Assembly (NCBI GenBank): GCA_025963465.1 | Contig: JAOQAP010000092.1 | Coordinates: forward strand, 1-64,000 | DNA from: Flavipsychrobacter sp. | Lineage (GTDB): Bacteria; Bacteroidota; Bacteroidia; Chitinophagales; Chitinophagaceae | Length of the DNA stretch: 64,000 bases | Direction of reading: 5' to 3' | Shown: positions 44,625 through 53,824 of the stretch, piece after piece | Numbering within the stretch: position 1 is the first letter of the stretch | Layout of the letters: every line of letters begins with the position of its first letter | Translations under genes and position numbers: made by a program | The notes under the pieces: model-generated | What the model was told of the DNA's origin: nothing | Database searches by the model: none | Seen by the model: the letters and a program-made list of their open reading frames with translations, nothing else

Positions 44625-44629
44625 ATTTG
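44622..44629 (+). promoter_or_regulatory. Internal promoter -7 element before cdsA
   Basis: TAAATTTG, an exact TAnnTTTG match, overlaps the stop codon of the CPBP gene and lies 11 bases before the cdsA ATG. It may give cdsA an independent start. Confidence 0.45.
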
Positions 44630-44639
44630 GACCGGTATC

Positions 44640-45485
44640 ATGGCACTCAACTTACCTACATTTTATAAGCGTACAGGCAGCGCTATTGTTTTTGCAGCAA
44701 TAATGCTCACCGGCCTGCTATGGAATGAATGGGCTTTTTATGCGCTTATATGCCTGATCAATGTGCTGTGCCTGCGGGATTATTTTCGCCTGATGCCTAA
44801 GATTGATAAGGAGGCTTACTGGCCAAAATGGTTACCATTCAAATTCCAGGCCCTGGGACTGATACTTATCTCCCTGATGATGGCTATGTTCAGCCGCAGT
44901 ATCACCTATGCTCATCTGGATGTGATGCTTATTATTGTAGTGACCGGACTGTGCATATTTCCTGCATCTATGCTGCTTGTAACCGCCTTGTCTAAAAAGA
45001 GCTCGTTATTTGCTATGCTGCAATCTATTGGTGGTATACTATATATCACCTTGCCGCTGATGCTGCTGTTGAAAATGGAGCTGCAGAATTATGTGTTGCC
45101 TATAGCTGTGATACTGATGATATGGGCCAATGATACACTTGCCTATCTGGTTGGATCTTTTATTGGTAAACGTTCATTTTCACCTATTTCACCTAAAAAA
45201 ACCTGGGAAGGGGTAATAGGTGGCATCATTCTAACGATAATAGGAGCCGGTATATATGGTTATTGTTCTGCTACCTACCGGTTTGCAGACTGGATGGCAC
45301 TGGCGCTGATAACCACAATTATGGGCACATTGGGCGATCTGTTGGAATCGAAACTAAAGCGTATGGCTGATGTGAAAGACTCGGGGACACTGATGCCCGG
45401 ACATGGGGGGGCGATGGACCGATTTGATTCCCTGCTGGTAGCAGCACCGTTCGCATTTGTTTATGCCTTTTATTTCATGCGTTAA
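44640..45485 (+). CDS. cdsA: Phosphatidate cytidylyltransferase (CDP-diacylglycerol synthase)
   Basis: 281 residues with about eight membrane helices. SPKKTWEGVIGG and the family signature near the C-terminus, SKLKRMADVKDSG then PGHGGAMDRFD (about 240-268), are complete. It makes CDP-diacylglycerol from CTP and phosphatidic acid, the precursor of all phospholipids. psd follows after 50 bases, so two steps toward phosphatidylethanolamine are adjacent; the phosphatidylserine synthase between them is not in the window. Confidence 0.95.
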   Translation: MALNLPTFYKRTGSAIVFAAIMLTGLLWNEWAFYALICLINVLCLRDYFRLMPKIDKEAYWPKWLPFKFQALGLILISLMMAMFSRSITYAHLDVMLIIVVTGLCIFPASMLLVTALSKKSSLFAMLQSIGGILYITLPLMLLLKMELQNYVLPIAVILMIWANDTLAYLVGSFIGKRSFSPISPKKTWEGVIGGIILTIIGAGIYGYCSATYRFADWMALALITTIMGTLGDLLESKLKRMADVKDSGTLMPGHGGAMDRFDSLLVAAPFAFVYAFYFMR

Positions 45486-45506
45486 CCATTGCGTCATTTT
45501 TACAGT

Positions 45507-45514
45507 TACTTTTG
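45507..45514 (+). promoter_or_regulatory. Promoter -7 element of psd
   Basis: TACTTTTG followed by C matches TAnnTTTG, 21 bases before the psd ATG. Confidence 0.55.
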
Positions 45515-45535
45515 CAGACCAATCAGATATAACAT

Positions 45536-46192
45536 ATGAGATTTCATCGTGAAGGATATAAGTACATTATTATTGCTACTATATTATGGATAGTGCTGGG
45601 CTGGACGGCTAACCACTTTATTCCAAACCAATTTTTCTGGATCACGGCAATACTCACTTTTGCCATGTTCCTGTTATGGTTCTGGGTAGTAGCGTTCTTC
45701 CGCCTGCCGACGAGGGATATGGTGCATGGTGAAGACAAAATAATATGCCCTGCTGACGGCAAGGTAGTAGTAATTGAAGAGACCTATGAGCCTGAATACT
45801 TTAAGGATAAGCGTTTGCAGGTATCTATATTCATGTCGCCTATAAATGTGCATGTGAACAGGAACCCGATCAGCGGCGTAGTGCGTTATATGAAGTACCA
45901 TCCGGGCAAATTCCTTGTAGCATGGCATCCTAAATCATCTACGGAGAATGAACGTACCACACTTGTAATAGGTAATGACAGGGGAGACCTGCTGCTACGC
46001 CAGGTTGCCGGTGCTTTGGCGCGCCGTATCTGTTTTTACGTAGGCGAAGGCGATGAGGTAAAACAGAATGAAGAATTCGGGTTTATTAAATTCGGGTCGC
46101 GTGTGGATATATACCTGCCGCTGGGTACTAAAGTAGATGTTAAAATTGGAGATGTGGTGAAAGGAGGGGTTACGTTATTGGCTCATTATTAA
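45536..46192 (+). CDS. psd: Phosphatidylserine decarboxylase (short proenzyme)
   Basis: 218 residues, the compact type common in Bacteroidota. Two N-terminal membrane helices (about 10-52), then the catalytic domain: DMVHGEDKIICPADGKVVVI, VSIFMSPINVHVNRNPISG, and the self-cleavage site FGFIKFGSRVDIYLP, where Gly187-Ser188 is processed so that the serine becomes the pyruvoyl cofactor. It converts phosphatidylserine to phosphatidylethanolamine at the inner membrane. Confidence 0.95.
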   Translation: MRFHREGYKYIIIATILWIVLGWTANHFIPNQFFWITAILTFAMFLLWFWVVAFFRLPTRDMVHGEDKIICPADGKVVVIEETYEPEYFKDKRLQVSIFMSPINVHVNRNPISGVVRYMKYHPGKFLVAWHPKSSTENERTTLVIGNDRGDLLLRQVAGALARRICFYVGEGDEVKQNEEFGFIKFGSRVDIYLPLGTKVDVKIGDVVKGGVTLLAHY

Positions 46193-46209
46193 AATATTCC
46201 TTATCTTTA
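46179..46209 (+). promoter_or_regulatory. Promoter of the Cys/Lys-rich small protein gene
   Basis: TTG (46179-46181), 20-base spacer, TATCTTTA (46202-46209), one base from TAnnTTTG; it lies at the end of psd. Confidence 0.45.
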
Positions 46210-46230
46210 CTTTCTAAAAAATCAACAACA

Positions 46231-46440
46231 ATGAAAAAACTGACTTTATTATTAGTTGCTGCTGTAATGATCTCTGGCGGTGCTTTTGCAGAAGGAAAAG
46301 CTTGCTGCAAGAAGAAAAGCGAAAAATGCACTAAATCATCTGCTTGCTGCAAAGACAAGAAGAACTGCAAACATGAGTGCAGCAAAGATGCAAAAGCAGG
46401 CGAAGCGGCACCAACAACTGCTCCAAAGAAAGCTGCTTAA
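46231..46440 (+). CDS. Small exported Cys/Lys-rich protein
   Basis: 69 residues. Signal peptide MKKLTLLLVAAVMISGGAFA, then a mature part of about 49 residues made mostly of Lys with seven Cys (two CC pairs, spacing KACCKKKSEKC ... ACCKDKKNCKHEC), ending in an Ala/Pro/Lys tail. Not assigned to a family. Cysteine density and charge suggest metal binding or a disulfide-rich periplasmic protein (inference). It has its own promoter-like element and a terminator. Confidence 0.8.
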   Translation: MKKLTLLLVAAVMISGGAFAEGKACCKKKSEKCTKSSACCKDKKNCKHECSKDAKAGEAAPTTAPKKAA

Positions 46441-46461
46441 TCAATATCTCATTCAAATAAG

Positions 46462-46492
46462 AAACCCGGTCAATTCTGACCGGGTTTTCTTT
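46462..46492. terminator. Terminator between the small protein gene and aspartate kinase
   Basis: 11-bp arms AAACCCGGTCA (46462-46472) and complement (46477-46487), 4-base loop, followed by TCTTTT. It serves the convergent pair. Confidence 0.85.
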
Positions 46493-46497
46493 TGCTA

Positions 46498-47763
46498 TTA
46501 TTTCATGATCACCTGGACTGTTTTCCGGGTTTCCTGCTTCAGTAATATCTGCCGGCCTTTGGTAAGCTCAAAAAGGACCTCAGGTGTATAATGGCGGATG
46601 GTAAGCAGGCTTACGTTGTCATTTACATGCACCTTGTAGTCCTGGCCCAGCGCCTGTATGAGCGCTTTTATTTTATCTTCCCTGTTGTCTACACTTGCTA
46701 CAAAGCTGATTGCTGCATTCTGTATCAGGTTTATCTTGATCTTCAGATCGTGGAATATGCTGTAGAGCTTACTTAAGTTATCCTCTGTAATAAAAGAGAA
46801 GTCTTTTGTGGTCACCTGTACCAGTTCCTGGTTCTCTTTAAGTACAATAAGCGGTGGATAGGCAATAGGTTCTACCTCTTCCTTAATTACAGAACCTATA
46901 AGGCTCTTATCGAGGAAGCATTTTACGTACAGTGGTATATTGTTGTTTTGTAGCGGTTTTATTGTCTTAGGGTGAATGATCTGTGCACCATAAAATGCCA
47001 TTTCTATCACCTCGTTATACGAGATAGCTTCAATTTTTACTGTATTCGGGAACAGCTTAGGGTCTGCATTCTGTAACCCATTCACATCCTTCCATATAGT
47101 CACCGACTCCAGTTGCAGCATGGCTGCCAGTATTGCTGCAGTATAGTCAGAGCCTTCACGGCCCAATGTTACAGATTTGCCATCTTCTGTAGAACCGATG
47201 AATCCCTGCGTGACAACAATCTTGCCCTGCTTTAGTGTACTGCCCAGTATAGATTCGGCATTGTGTTTTGAATAGGCCCAATCAACAAGCCCATCACGGT
47301 AAGTATGGTCTGTGCGTATAACATTGCGCACATCTATCCATTCATTAATAACTTCGTTTTGCGCCAGGTAGAAAGAGAACATTCTAGAAGAAAGTATCTC
47401 GCCCATGCATACTACCTGGTCGTAAGAATAATCATAACGTGTGGAATCAGCATTCTTTACTGCAAGCTCCAACTCTGCGAAGTGTGCTTTAAGCGCAACA
47501 AGAGCATTAGCAAACTGAACATCATTCAGCAACTGTTTGGCATAATCTATGTGTTGTTGTTCCAACTCCTGTACTAAGGCTATAGCACCTGCCTTATCAT
47601 CTTTACAGGCCAGGTTCACTATCTTTTCCAGTGCATTGGTGGTTTTCCCTAATGCTGACAATACGAGCAGCACCGGCTGCTGCTCTTCCCTGATAATAGG
47701 CAATAAGGCCGCCATCCTGCCTGCATCTGCAATAGATGCCCCCCCGAATTTAAAAACGCGCAT
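46498..47763 (-). CDS. Aspartate kinase (monofunctional)
   Basis: 421 residues. N-terminal kinase domain begins MRVFKFGGASIADAGRM (Lys of KFGG binds ATP), with GREGSDYTAAILAAML and the WKDVNGLQNADPKLFPN block. C-terminal ACT regulatory domains occupy about 290-421 (ELVQVTTKDFSFITEDNLSK ... NVSLLTIRHY). It phosphorylates aspartate at the start of the Lys/Thr/Met pathway; asd here gives the next step. No fused homoserine dehydrogenase. A minus-strand TACCTTTG promoter element is 28 bases upstream. Confidence 0.94.
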   Translation of the reverse strand: MRVFKFGGASIADAGRMAALLPIIREEQQPVLLVLSALGKTTNALEKIVNLACKDDKAGAIALVQELEQQHIDYAKQLLNDVQFANALVALKAHFAELELAVKNADSTRYDYSYDQVVCMGEILSSRMFSFYLAQNEVINEWIDVRNVIRTDHTYRDGLVDWAYSKHNAESILGSTLKQGKIVVTQGFIGSTEDGKSVTLGREGSDYTAAILAAMLQLESVTIWKDVNGLQNADPKLFPNTVKIEAISYNEVIEMAFYGAQIIHPKTIKPLQNNNIPLYVKCFLDKSLIGSVIKEEVEPIAYPPLIVLKENQELVQVTTKDFSFITEDNLSKLYSIFHDLKIKINLIQNAAISFVASVDNREDKIKALIQALGQDYKVHVNDNVSLLTIRHYTPEVLFELTKGRQILLKQETRKTVQVIMK

Positions 47764-47791
47764 GAATATTTATAATATTTAATATTGGGCG

Positions 47792-47799
47792 CAAAGGTA
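47792..47799 (-). promoter_or_regulatory. Promoter -7 element of aspartate kinase
   Basis: Minus-strand TACCTTTG followed by C, an exact TAnnTTTG match. Confidence 0.55.
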
Positions 47800-47824
47800 A
47801 TAAAATAGTATCGCTGTTTTACGA

Positions 47825-49672
47825 TCAGATTACTTTCTTGCCCTTCATGGCATCTTTCAATGCGCCTTCCATTACGCGTTCTGCATAGGGGCGGCTCACA
47901 TCATTGAGTGATTCTGTGGCGTGCTGTATCTTATCCTTGTCTTTTGCACTTATCGCATCGTGTAGCTTCTGTAAATGTGTATTGGTAAGTATCAACTCTT
48001 CTTCGGTAATCGCTTTGCGATACTTAGTAAGGAATTTTTCGGTAGTATTTATCATTTGCTGCGCCTCAGTGGTCGCCTCTACCAGTGCGCGGGTCTTTAT
48101 ATCATCTTTTGCATTTGTGAGTGAATCGAGCAGCATTTTCTCTACTTCTTCGTCTGTAAGACCATATTGGGGCTTTACATCTATGCTCTGTGCTACACCA
48201 CTGCGCAACTCAGTGGCGCTTACTTTGAGTATGCCATCGGCATCTATCAGGAAGGTTACCTCCACCTTGGCCATGCCTGCAGGCATACCGGGAATGCCTG
48301 TAAGGTTGAACTCGGCCAGCTTACGATTGTCCTGAACTAGGTCGCGTTCGCCCTGGAATACAGATATGCGCATGCCACCCTGCCCGTCTTTCTGGGTAGT
48401 GTATTGGCGGCCTGCCTTGTTAGGTATCTTAGAGTTGCGGGGTATGAGTACGTCCATTAGTCCGCCCATGGTCTCAATGCCCAGGGACAGCGGGGTAACA
48501 TCCAGCAACAACATTTCTGTATTATTACCTGCAAGTATATCGGCCTGCACAGCCGCACCCAGCGCTACTACTTCGTCCGGGTTCAGTTCATCATGCACTT
48601 CACGGCCAAAGAATCGCTTTACGCTTTCTTTTACCAGGGGTACGCGGGTAGAACCACCGACCATTACCACTTCATCTATCTGTGCTATCTTCAGGCCGGC
48701 ATCTTTAAGTGCATTGCCGCAGGCGATAATGGTTCGGTCTACGAGTGGCTGTATCAGTTCATTGAACTGTTGTTTTGTGATACTTACTTTTTTGCCGTCA
48801 ATTACACCTTCAAAGAGGTCGTTAGCAGAAAGATGTTTTTTAGCTTCCTCTGCAGTAACCCTTAGTTGCTGCATCATTGACTTATCTGTATCTGCTATGT
48901 TCAGCTCTTTATTCCAGTGCTGTGCCAGCATCCTGTCTATATCGTCGCCACCAAGGTACGTATCGCCATTAGTAGACAGCACTTCAAATATGCCATTGCT
49001 GATGGTAAGGATAGAAATATCGAATGTGCCGCCACCAAGATCGTATACGGCAATGGTCTTTTCTTCACCTTTCATTGCGCCAAGGCCATAAGCAAGGCTT
49101 GCCGCTGTAGGTTCATTGATGATACGCAAAACATCCAGTCCTGCCAGCCTGCCTGCATCGCGTGTAGCCTGGCGCTGTGCGTCGTTGAAATACGCAGGTA
49201 CCGTGATGACTGCTTTAGTAACTGATGTTTTGAGGATGTGCTCTGCGCGGTGTTTTAGTTCTTTAAGTATGTATGAGGATAACTCTATAGGAGAATAGAA
49301 CTTCTGGCCTACCTGTATCTTCACTAATGCATCTGTATCGTCATCTATTACATTATAGGAAAAGAAACCGGCATCTTTACTTACATCTTTGTAAGATTTA
49401 CCCATTAAGCGCTTTACAGAATAGATAGTACGTTCTGGTTCTGCCACCAGCAATTCCTTTGCCGGGTTGCCCACGGTTGTATTCGCATGCTCATCAAAAT
49501 GTACAATAGAGGGAACCAATGCAAGCCCGTCAATATCGCGCAGGGCTATTGGCTGGTGAGTGTCGGTCTTTACAATAGCTATAAGGCTATTAGTGGTGCC
49601 CAGGTCTATCCCTACTATCGTTTCTTCCTGCAGCAGACTACCTGTGGCTATATTAATGGCTACTTTGCCCAT
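47825..49672 (-). CDS. hscA: Hsp70-type Fe-S assembly chaperone HscA
   Basis: 615 residues. Hsp70 ATPase domain ([15 protein letters not shown] at about 20, [23 protein letters not shown]) and substrate-binding domain. Several stretches favour HscA over DnaK: an N-terminal extension before the IDLGTT motif, [34 protein letters not shown] and [19 protein letters not shown]. There is no long acidic or glycine-rich DnaK tail. HscA with HscB transfers Fe-S clusters from IscU; other isc genes are not nearby. Its own promoter element TACCTTTG lies 20 bases before the ATG. Confidence 0.9.
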   Translation of the reverse strand: MGKVAINIATGSLLQEETIVGIDLGTTNSLIAIVKTDTHQPIALRDIDGLALVPSIVHFDEHANTTVGNPAKELLVAEPERTIYSVKRLMGKSYKDVSKDAGFFSYNVIDDDTDALVKIQVGQKFYSPIELSSYILKELKHRAEHILKTSVTKAVITVPAYFNDAQRQATRDAGRLAGLDVLRIINEPTAASLAYGLGAMKGEEKTIAVYDLGGGTFDISILTISNGIFEVLSTNGDTYLGGDDIDRMLAQHWNKELNIADTDKSMMQQLRVTAEEAKKHLSANDLFEGVIDGKKVSITKQQFNELIQPLVDRTIIACGNALKDAGLKIAQIDEVVMVGGSTRVPLVKESVKRFFGREVHDELNPDEVVALGAAVQADILAGNNTEMLLLDVTPLSLGIETMGGLMDVLIPRNSKIPNKAGRQYTTQKDGQGGMRISVFQGERDLVQDNRKLAEFNLTGIPGMPAGMAKVEVTFLIDADGILKVSATELRSGVAQSIDVKPQYGLTDEEVEKMLLDSLTNAKDDIKTRALVEATTEAQQMINTTEKFLTKYRKAITEEELILTNTHLQKLHDAISAKDKDKIQHATESLNDVSRPYAERVMEGALKDAMKGKKVI

Positions 49673-49692
49673 ATTTATTGATAATTGACCGG

Positions 49693-49700
49693 CAAAGGTA
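49693..49700 (-). promoter_or_regulatory. Promoter -7 element of hscA
   Basis: Minus-strand TACCTTTG followed by C, exact TAnnTTTG match. Confidence 0.55.
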
Positions 49701-49762
49701 AATATTATAATGGCTTCCTCCTTTAAGCGGATATAGTTATAAGTGATGCTACCCCCTGTGGG

Positions 49763-49792
49763 TTGCAGGATACTATAATTGCATTACTTTTG
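49763..49792 (+). promoter_or_regulatory. Promoter of the polytopic membrane protein gene
   Basis: TTG (49763-49765), 19-base spacer, TACTTTTG (49785-49792), 29 bases before the ATG. Confidence 0.55.
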
Positions 49793-49821
49793 AACCAATA
49801 ATATATGTAATAATCAGAAAA

Positions 49822-51270
49822 ATGACTCAGTACAGCTTTTTACCCTATCTCTCCGGACAAAAACGAATGATCTTCATTGCTGCCGGTATTTCAGCTATCT
49901 GTTTCCTTTTACTCAAGGTACTGTTCCCTTATCCTGACCTTTATGTTGATTCAACTAATTATGTCTTCTGGGCGGTCAATAAATTTGACGTGGCCTACAG
50001 GCCTACCACTTATTCAGATTTTTTGAGGTGGGCGCATTCTGTTGCTCCAGGTGCTACATTTACTGTGTTCATACAATACCTGCTCTTTTTTTTAAGCAGT
50101 ATGTTTTGTTTTTTAAGCGCTGACTTTCTATTAGTTATCCCGGGAAAGCTGAAATGGCCATTGTTACTAGCCATTTTATTGTGTCCACTACCATTATTGC
50201 AGACCAATCTTATTTCCAGCGATAGCCTGTTCTGTTCTGCTACAGTTACATGGTTTACCCTATGCCTCTGGGTGGTAAGCAGACATACATGGTGGGTATT
50301 GATACTGCAGGCGTTGTTGCTGGTCCTTTGTTTTGAATTAAGGTATGCGGCCATGTTTTTCCCTGTTGTAGCGATAGTGGCTTTTATTTGTTCCTCTTCT
50401 TCCCTGCCTTATAAGGCCATCGGTATATTACTGACCGTTTCTGTAATATTCTTTTGTGTGGACAGGCAAACGAAGCTAAATAAAGAAGCAACGGATACGG
50501 AAATATTCTCCGGATTTTCGGGATGGCAGATAGCAAATAATGCTTTGTACTGCTATAAACATGTAGACGTAGACAATAACGACCTGCCATCAGTACAGCT
50601 ACAGACACTGGACAAGATCGTCAAAAGGTATATAGATACGGTAGGCGTTCAAGATGGTGAATTGGGCTCCTCATATATATGGCATAATCTCTCTCCGCTG
50701 AAGATGTATTGCAGGCTGGTAGAACATAAAAATAAAATACTGTACTCATCGGCATGGTTTAGTATATCTCCTATGCTTGATGAGTACGGCTGGTATATCA
50801 TCCGTCATTTTCCGGGAGCGTATGTGAAGTATTACATACTGCCTAATACTGTGAAATTCTTTTATCCTGATCGTGAAGCGCTGGTGAATTACAATAGTGA
50901 CAACCTGACCTTGCCCGAGGAAACAAAGAAATGGTTTGAAATGGACATCAATAAGCTGGAATGCAAGCTACCCGGTTTGCAGAAGGGTATTATTTCCATG
51001 TTTCCAGCAATATCCATGTTGCTTAACCTGTTCAATATCGGAGCTCTGTTTGTTTTCTGTAACAGGCATAGAAAAGTATGGGGTAAAGTAAACAGGGAAA
51101 TAAAAGTGATGTTTATTACCTGGGCTGCATTCTATTGTTGCTTTATGGTATTCAGTATATTGGCATCACCCGTTAATCTGAGGTTTATGGACCCGATATT
51201 TGTGTTAGGGGTAATTATGCCAGTAATATTATTAGGTTACAGTGTTAAGCAGGAAGAGGTAAAAGCTTAG
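49822..51270 (+). CDS. Polytopic membrane protein, possibly a GT-C-type glycosyltransferase
   Basis: 482 residues with about ten hydrophobic helices (for example 15-35, 85-105, 112-130, 135-160, 165-185, 200-215, then 395-415, 430-445, 455-475). The first external loop begins LYVDSTNYVFWAV, with an acidic residue just after the first helix as in GT-C enzymes. A long soluble loop (about 220-390; GFSGWQIANNALYCYKHVDV) separates the two helix groups. No firm family match, so the glycosyltransferase idea rests on topology only. Single gene, convergent with feoA four bases away. Confidence 0.75.
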   Translation: MTQYSFLPYLSGQKRMIFIAAGISAICFLLLKVLFPYPDLYVDSTNYVFWAVNKFDVAYRPTTYSDFLRWAHSVAPGATFTVFIQYLLFFLSSMFCFLSADFLLVIPGKLKWPLLLAILLCPLPLLQTNLISSDSLFCSATVTWFTLCLWVVSRHTWWVLILQALLLVLCFELRYAAMFFPVVAIVAFICSSSSLPYKAIGILLTVSVIFFCVDRQTKLNKEATDTEIFSGFSGWQIANNALYCYKHVDVDNNDLPSVQLQTLDKIVKRYIDTVGVQDGELGSSYIWHNLSPLKMYCRLVEHKNKILYSSAWFSISPMLDEYGWYIIRHFPGAYVKYYILPNTVKFFYPDREALVNYNSDNLTLPEETKKWFEMDINKLECKLPGLQKGIISMFPAISMLLNLFNIGALFVFCNRHRKVWGKVNREIKVMFITWAAFYCCFMVFSILASPVNLRFMDPIFVLGVIMPVILLGYSVKQEEVKA

Positions 51271-51274
51271 TATA

Positions 51275-51520
51275 TTAAATAGTGGTCACCCATATCTTAT
51301 CAGCATCCTGTTTGCGGATGCTGAGGTAATAACCGGCTATCTGGATAGCTAATGGATCACCCATAGGGGCTATCATCTCTACCCATACTGGTTCACCGGG
51401 TATACAGCCCATTTCCATCAGGGTAAGCTGAAATTCACTTTCATCATGGCTACTGATAACAGCACGGGTACCCTTGGGCAACTGGGAAAGGCGCAGCGCA
51501 TTTTCTTCCTTTACGATCAT
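51275..51520 (-). CDS. feoA: FeoA-domain protein (stand-alone)
   Basis: 81 residues from the ATG at 51520. The frame extends upstream to a TTG, but the promoter element lies inside that extension. SH3-like FeoA fold: LSQLPKGTRAVISS, LTLMEMGCIPGEPVWVEMIA, MGDPLAIQIAGYYLSIRKQD. FeoA is the small cytosolic partner of the FeoB ferrous iron transporter; no feoB is adjacent, so its role here is uncertain. Confidence 0.9.
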   Translation of the reverse strand: MIVKEENALRLSQLPKGTRAVISSHDESEFQLTLMEMGCIPGEPVWVEMIAPMGDPLAIQIAGYYLSIRKQDADKIWVTTI

Positions 51521-51525
51521 TATTG

Positions 51526-51533
51526 CAAAATTA
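51526..51533 (-). promoter_or_regulatory. Promoter -7 element of feoA
   Basis: Minus-strand TAATTTTG followed by C, an exact TAnnTTTG match, 5 bases before the ATG at 51520. Confidence 0.55.
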
Positions 51534-51618
51534 CTGAAGTAAAAAATAACAGGGTTCACAATTCGGGAAAATCGCAATGTAAATGATCTGTATCATGCTG
51601 TTTTAACACTTTGAAAGG

Positions 51619-51626
51619 TAATTTTG
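51619..51626 (+). promoter_or_regulatory. Promoter -7 element of the truncated hemoglobin gene
   Basis: TAATTTTG matches TAnnTTTG, 15 bases before the ATG at 51642. Confidence 0.5.
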
Positions 51627-51641
51627 ATATAATTCGTGATT

Positions 51642-52037
51642 ATGAAAAAGGACATTGTAGAAACAGTTGATATAGAGTTGCTGATCGATACATTTTATGA
51701 CAGGGTGAAGCAGGATGCAACTATAGGCCATATATTCAGTACAATAATTGGCGATGACTGGTCACATCATCTGCCGGTAATGTATCGGTTTTGGGAGTCT
51801 GTACTATTCAGCAAACCAGGGTATACCGGCAACCCGATAAAGAAACACATAGATATAGATAAGCGGATTCCATTTGAAAAGGCCCACTTTGACCGGTGGC
51901 TGGAACTATGGAACGAAACGGTAGACAGTCTCTTTGATGGAGAGATAGCCGCACAGGCGAAGAACAGGGCAATGCTGATGGCTAACCTGATCAGCATGAA
52001 GGTGGAGATGTCGAGAGATAGTAATTTTATACAGTAA
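51642..52037 (+). CDS. Group III truncated hemoglobin
   Basis: 131 residues from the ATG at 51642 (a GTG two codons earlier is in frame). A short globin fold: LLIDTFYDRVKQDATIGHIF, a distal region ending MYRFWESVLF, and the proximal heme His82 in FEKAHFDRWLELWNETVD. Truncated hemoglobins bind O2 or NO; group III function is not well established. Divergent from the iron gene feoA across 121 bases, a tempting but unproven iron/heme link. Confidence 0.9.
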   Translation: MKKDIVETVDIELLIDTFYDRVKQDATIGHIFSTIIGDDWSHHLPVMYRFWESVLFSKPGYTGNPIKKHIDIDKRIPFEKAHFDRWLELWNETVDSLFDGEIAAQAKNRAMLMANLISMKVEMSRDSNFIQ

Positions 52038-52134
52038 CCCCTGACCTCCGCCCGGATGAATCCGTTCGGACGGGACTAAAAGGGGGGGGCTGTTTATTTA
52101 GCAATATCAAAGATCATCAACTATTTTTACGCTC

Positions 52135-53775
52135 ATGAGCACATTTACTATTTCGGGTAAGCTGGTCGATCTTTTTGCAAGGCGGATATATCCTGCTATT
52201 ATTACAGCAAGCGATGGTGTTATTGTATCTATTGAAGAGATAGATAATGTGCCAGATCAATATATATTGCCAGGTTTTGTAGATGCACATATTCATATAG
52301 AGAGCTCAATGCTGGTGCCTACAGCATTTGCGCAGATGGCTGTAGTGCATGGTACCGTAGCTACAGTATCGGACCCGCATGAGATAGCCAATGTATGTGG
52401 TGAGACGGGCATACAGTATATGATAGATAATAGTAAGCTTTCCCCTTTTAAGTTTTTCTTTGGTGCGCCATCATGCGTGCCGGCTACAGGGTTTGAAACT
52501 GCAGGTGCTACATTGGATGCCAAGGCTGTAGATGCATTGCTGCATAATAAGGATATATGGTACCTCTCTGAAATGATGAATTATCCCGGGGTGCTGCGCA
52601 AAGACCCTGAGGTAATGGCAAAAATAACTGCTGCGCAAAAAGCAGGAAAGTCTGTAGATGGCCATGCTCCGGGCCTGCGTGGGGAAACAGCTGCGGCATA
52701 TGCTGCTGCTGGGATCAGTACAGATCACGAGTGCTTTACACTGGATGAAGCGCTGGATAAAGTAAAAGCAGGTATGCAGATACTGATAAGAGAGGGTAGT
52801 GCTGCAAAGAACTATGAAGCATTATCGCCGCTGCTGCAAATGCATCCTGAGCGGGTCATGTTTTGCAGTGATGATAAGCATCCTGATGAGCTGGAACTAC
52901 ATCACATAAACGGATTGGTAAAGCGGTCTTTACAAAAAGAATATGATCTGTATGATGTGCTAAGGGCAGCGAGTGTGCATCCTGTGCAGCACTATAAGTT
53001 GCCTGTAGGCTTGTTGCGGGTAGGTGATCCGGCAGATTTTATTGTTGCTGATAACTTTGATGAGTTTAATGTATTGCAGACATATATTGCCGGACAATTA
53101 GTAGCCGATGGCGGGAAGAATTTATTGCCGGATGTGGCTGCGACTGCAATTAATAATTTTGAAACAGGAAAGAAGGATGCCTGCGCATTTCAAATAAAAA
53201 CAACTAATGCTAAGCCAATCATAAGAGTAATAGAAGCTATAGAAGGGCAACTGGTGACCAATATGTTGCAATTGCCCGGTAAAGTAGCGGATGGCTGCCT
53301 GGTAAGCGATACAGCGCAGGATATACTGAAAATAGCAGTGATCAACAGGTATGATAAGGAAGCACCTGTAGCAGTGGCGTTCATTAAAAATTTTGGATTG
53401 AAGCTGGGCGCGCTGGCATCAACCGTGGCGCATGACTGCCATAATATAATAGCTGTAGGTGTAGATGATGACAGCATGTGCGCTGCGGTGAATGCCTTAG
53501 TAGACTGCAAAGGCGGGATAGCGGTGGCAAGGGATAAAGACGATGTGACCACGCTACCGCTACCTGTGGCCGGCCTTATGTCGCTGGATAAGGGGCATAA
53601 AGTAGCTGAGACTTATACAAGGCTAAATGCAATAACCAAAGAGATAGGCTGTGCTATGCATGCCCCATTTATGACGTTATCCTTTATGGCGTTGCTGGTG
53701 ATACCTTCATTGAAACTGAGCGACAAGGGATTGTTTGATGGAGGTAAGTTTGAGTTTACAGGAGTGGAGATGTAG
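52135..53775 (+). CDS. ade: Adenine deaminase
   Basis: 546 residues, amidohydrolase superfamily. Metal-binding motifs ILPGFVDAHIHIESSML, VSDPHEIANVCG, KSVDGHAPGLRG and CSDDKHPDEL, plus the C-terminal Ade domain (KLGALASTVAHDCHNIIAVG, ISTDHECFTL). It converts adenine to hypoxanthine and ammonia in purine salvage. Ends in TAG, with further in-frame-independent TAATAG following. Followed directly by the second copy of the 33-bp palindrome, which may act as terminator. Confidence 0.95.
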   Translation: MSTFTISGKLVDLFARRIYPAIITASDGVIVSIEEIDNVPDQYILPGFVDAHIHIESSMLVPTAFAQMAVVHGTVATVSDPHEIANVCGETGIQYMIDNSKLSPFKFFFGAPSCVPATGFETAGATLDAKAVDALLHNKDIWYLSEMMNYPGVLRKDPEVMAKITAAQKAGKSVDGHAPGLRGETAAAYAAAGISTDHECFTLDEALDKVKAGMQILIREGSAAKNYEALSPLLQMHPERVMFCSDDKHPDELELHHINGLVKRSLQKEYDLYDVLRAASVHPVQHYKLPVGLLRVGDPADFIVADNFDEFNVLQTYIAGQLVADGGKNLLPDVAATAINNFETGKKDACAFQIKTTNAKPIIRVIEAIEGQLVTNMLQLPGKVADGCLVSDTAQDILKIAVINRYDKEAPVAVAFIKNFGLKLGALASTVAHDCHNIIAVGVDDDSMCAAVNALVDCKGGIAVARDKDDVTTLPLPVAGLMSLDKGHKVAETYTRLNAITKEIGCAMHAPFMTLSFMALLVIPSLKLSDKGLFDGGKFEFTGVEM

Positions 53776-53779
53776 TAAT

Positions 53780-53812
53780 AGATTTGACAACTTTTCAAAA
53801 GTTGTCAAATCT
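53780..53812. repeat. Dispersed 33-bp palindrome, copy 2
   Basis: Identical to 24193-24225: AGATTTGACAACTTTT, central C, exact complement. It lies between convergent ade and the methyltransferase gene, 5 bases after the ade stop. Confidence 0.85.
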
Positions 53813-53824
53813 GAGTAGATGTAG

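Noticed and set aside
52038-52134. GC-rich stretch with an eight-G run and partial inverted repeats before ade
   Set aside because: Pairing is short and there is no T-tract; no convincing terminator or repeat could be defined.
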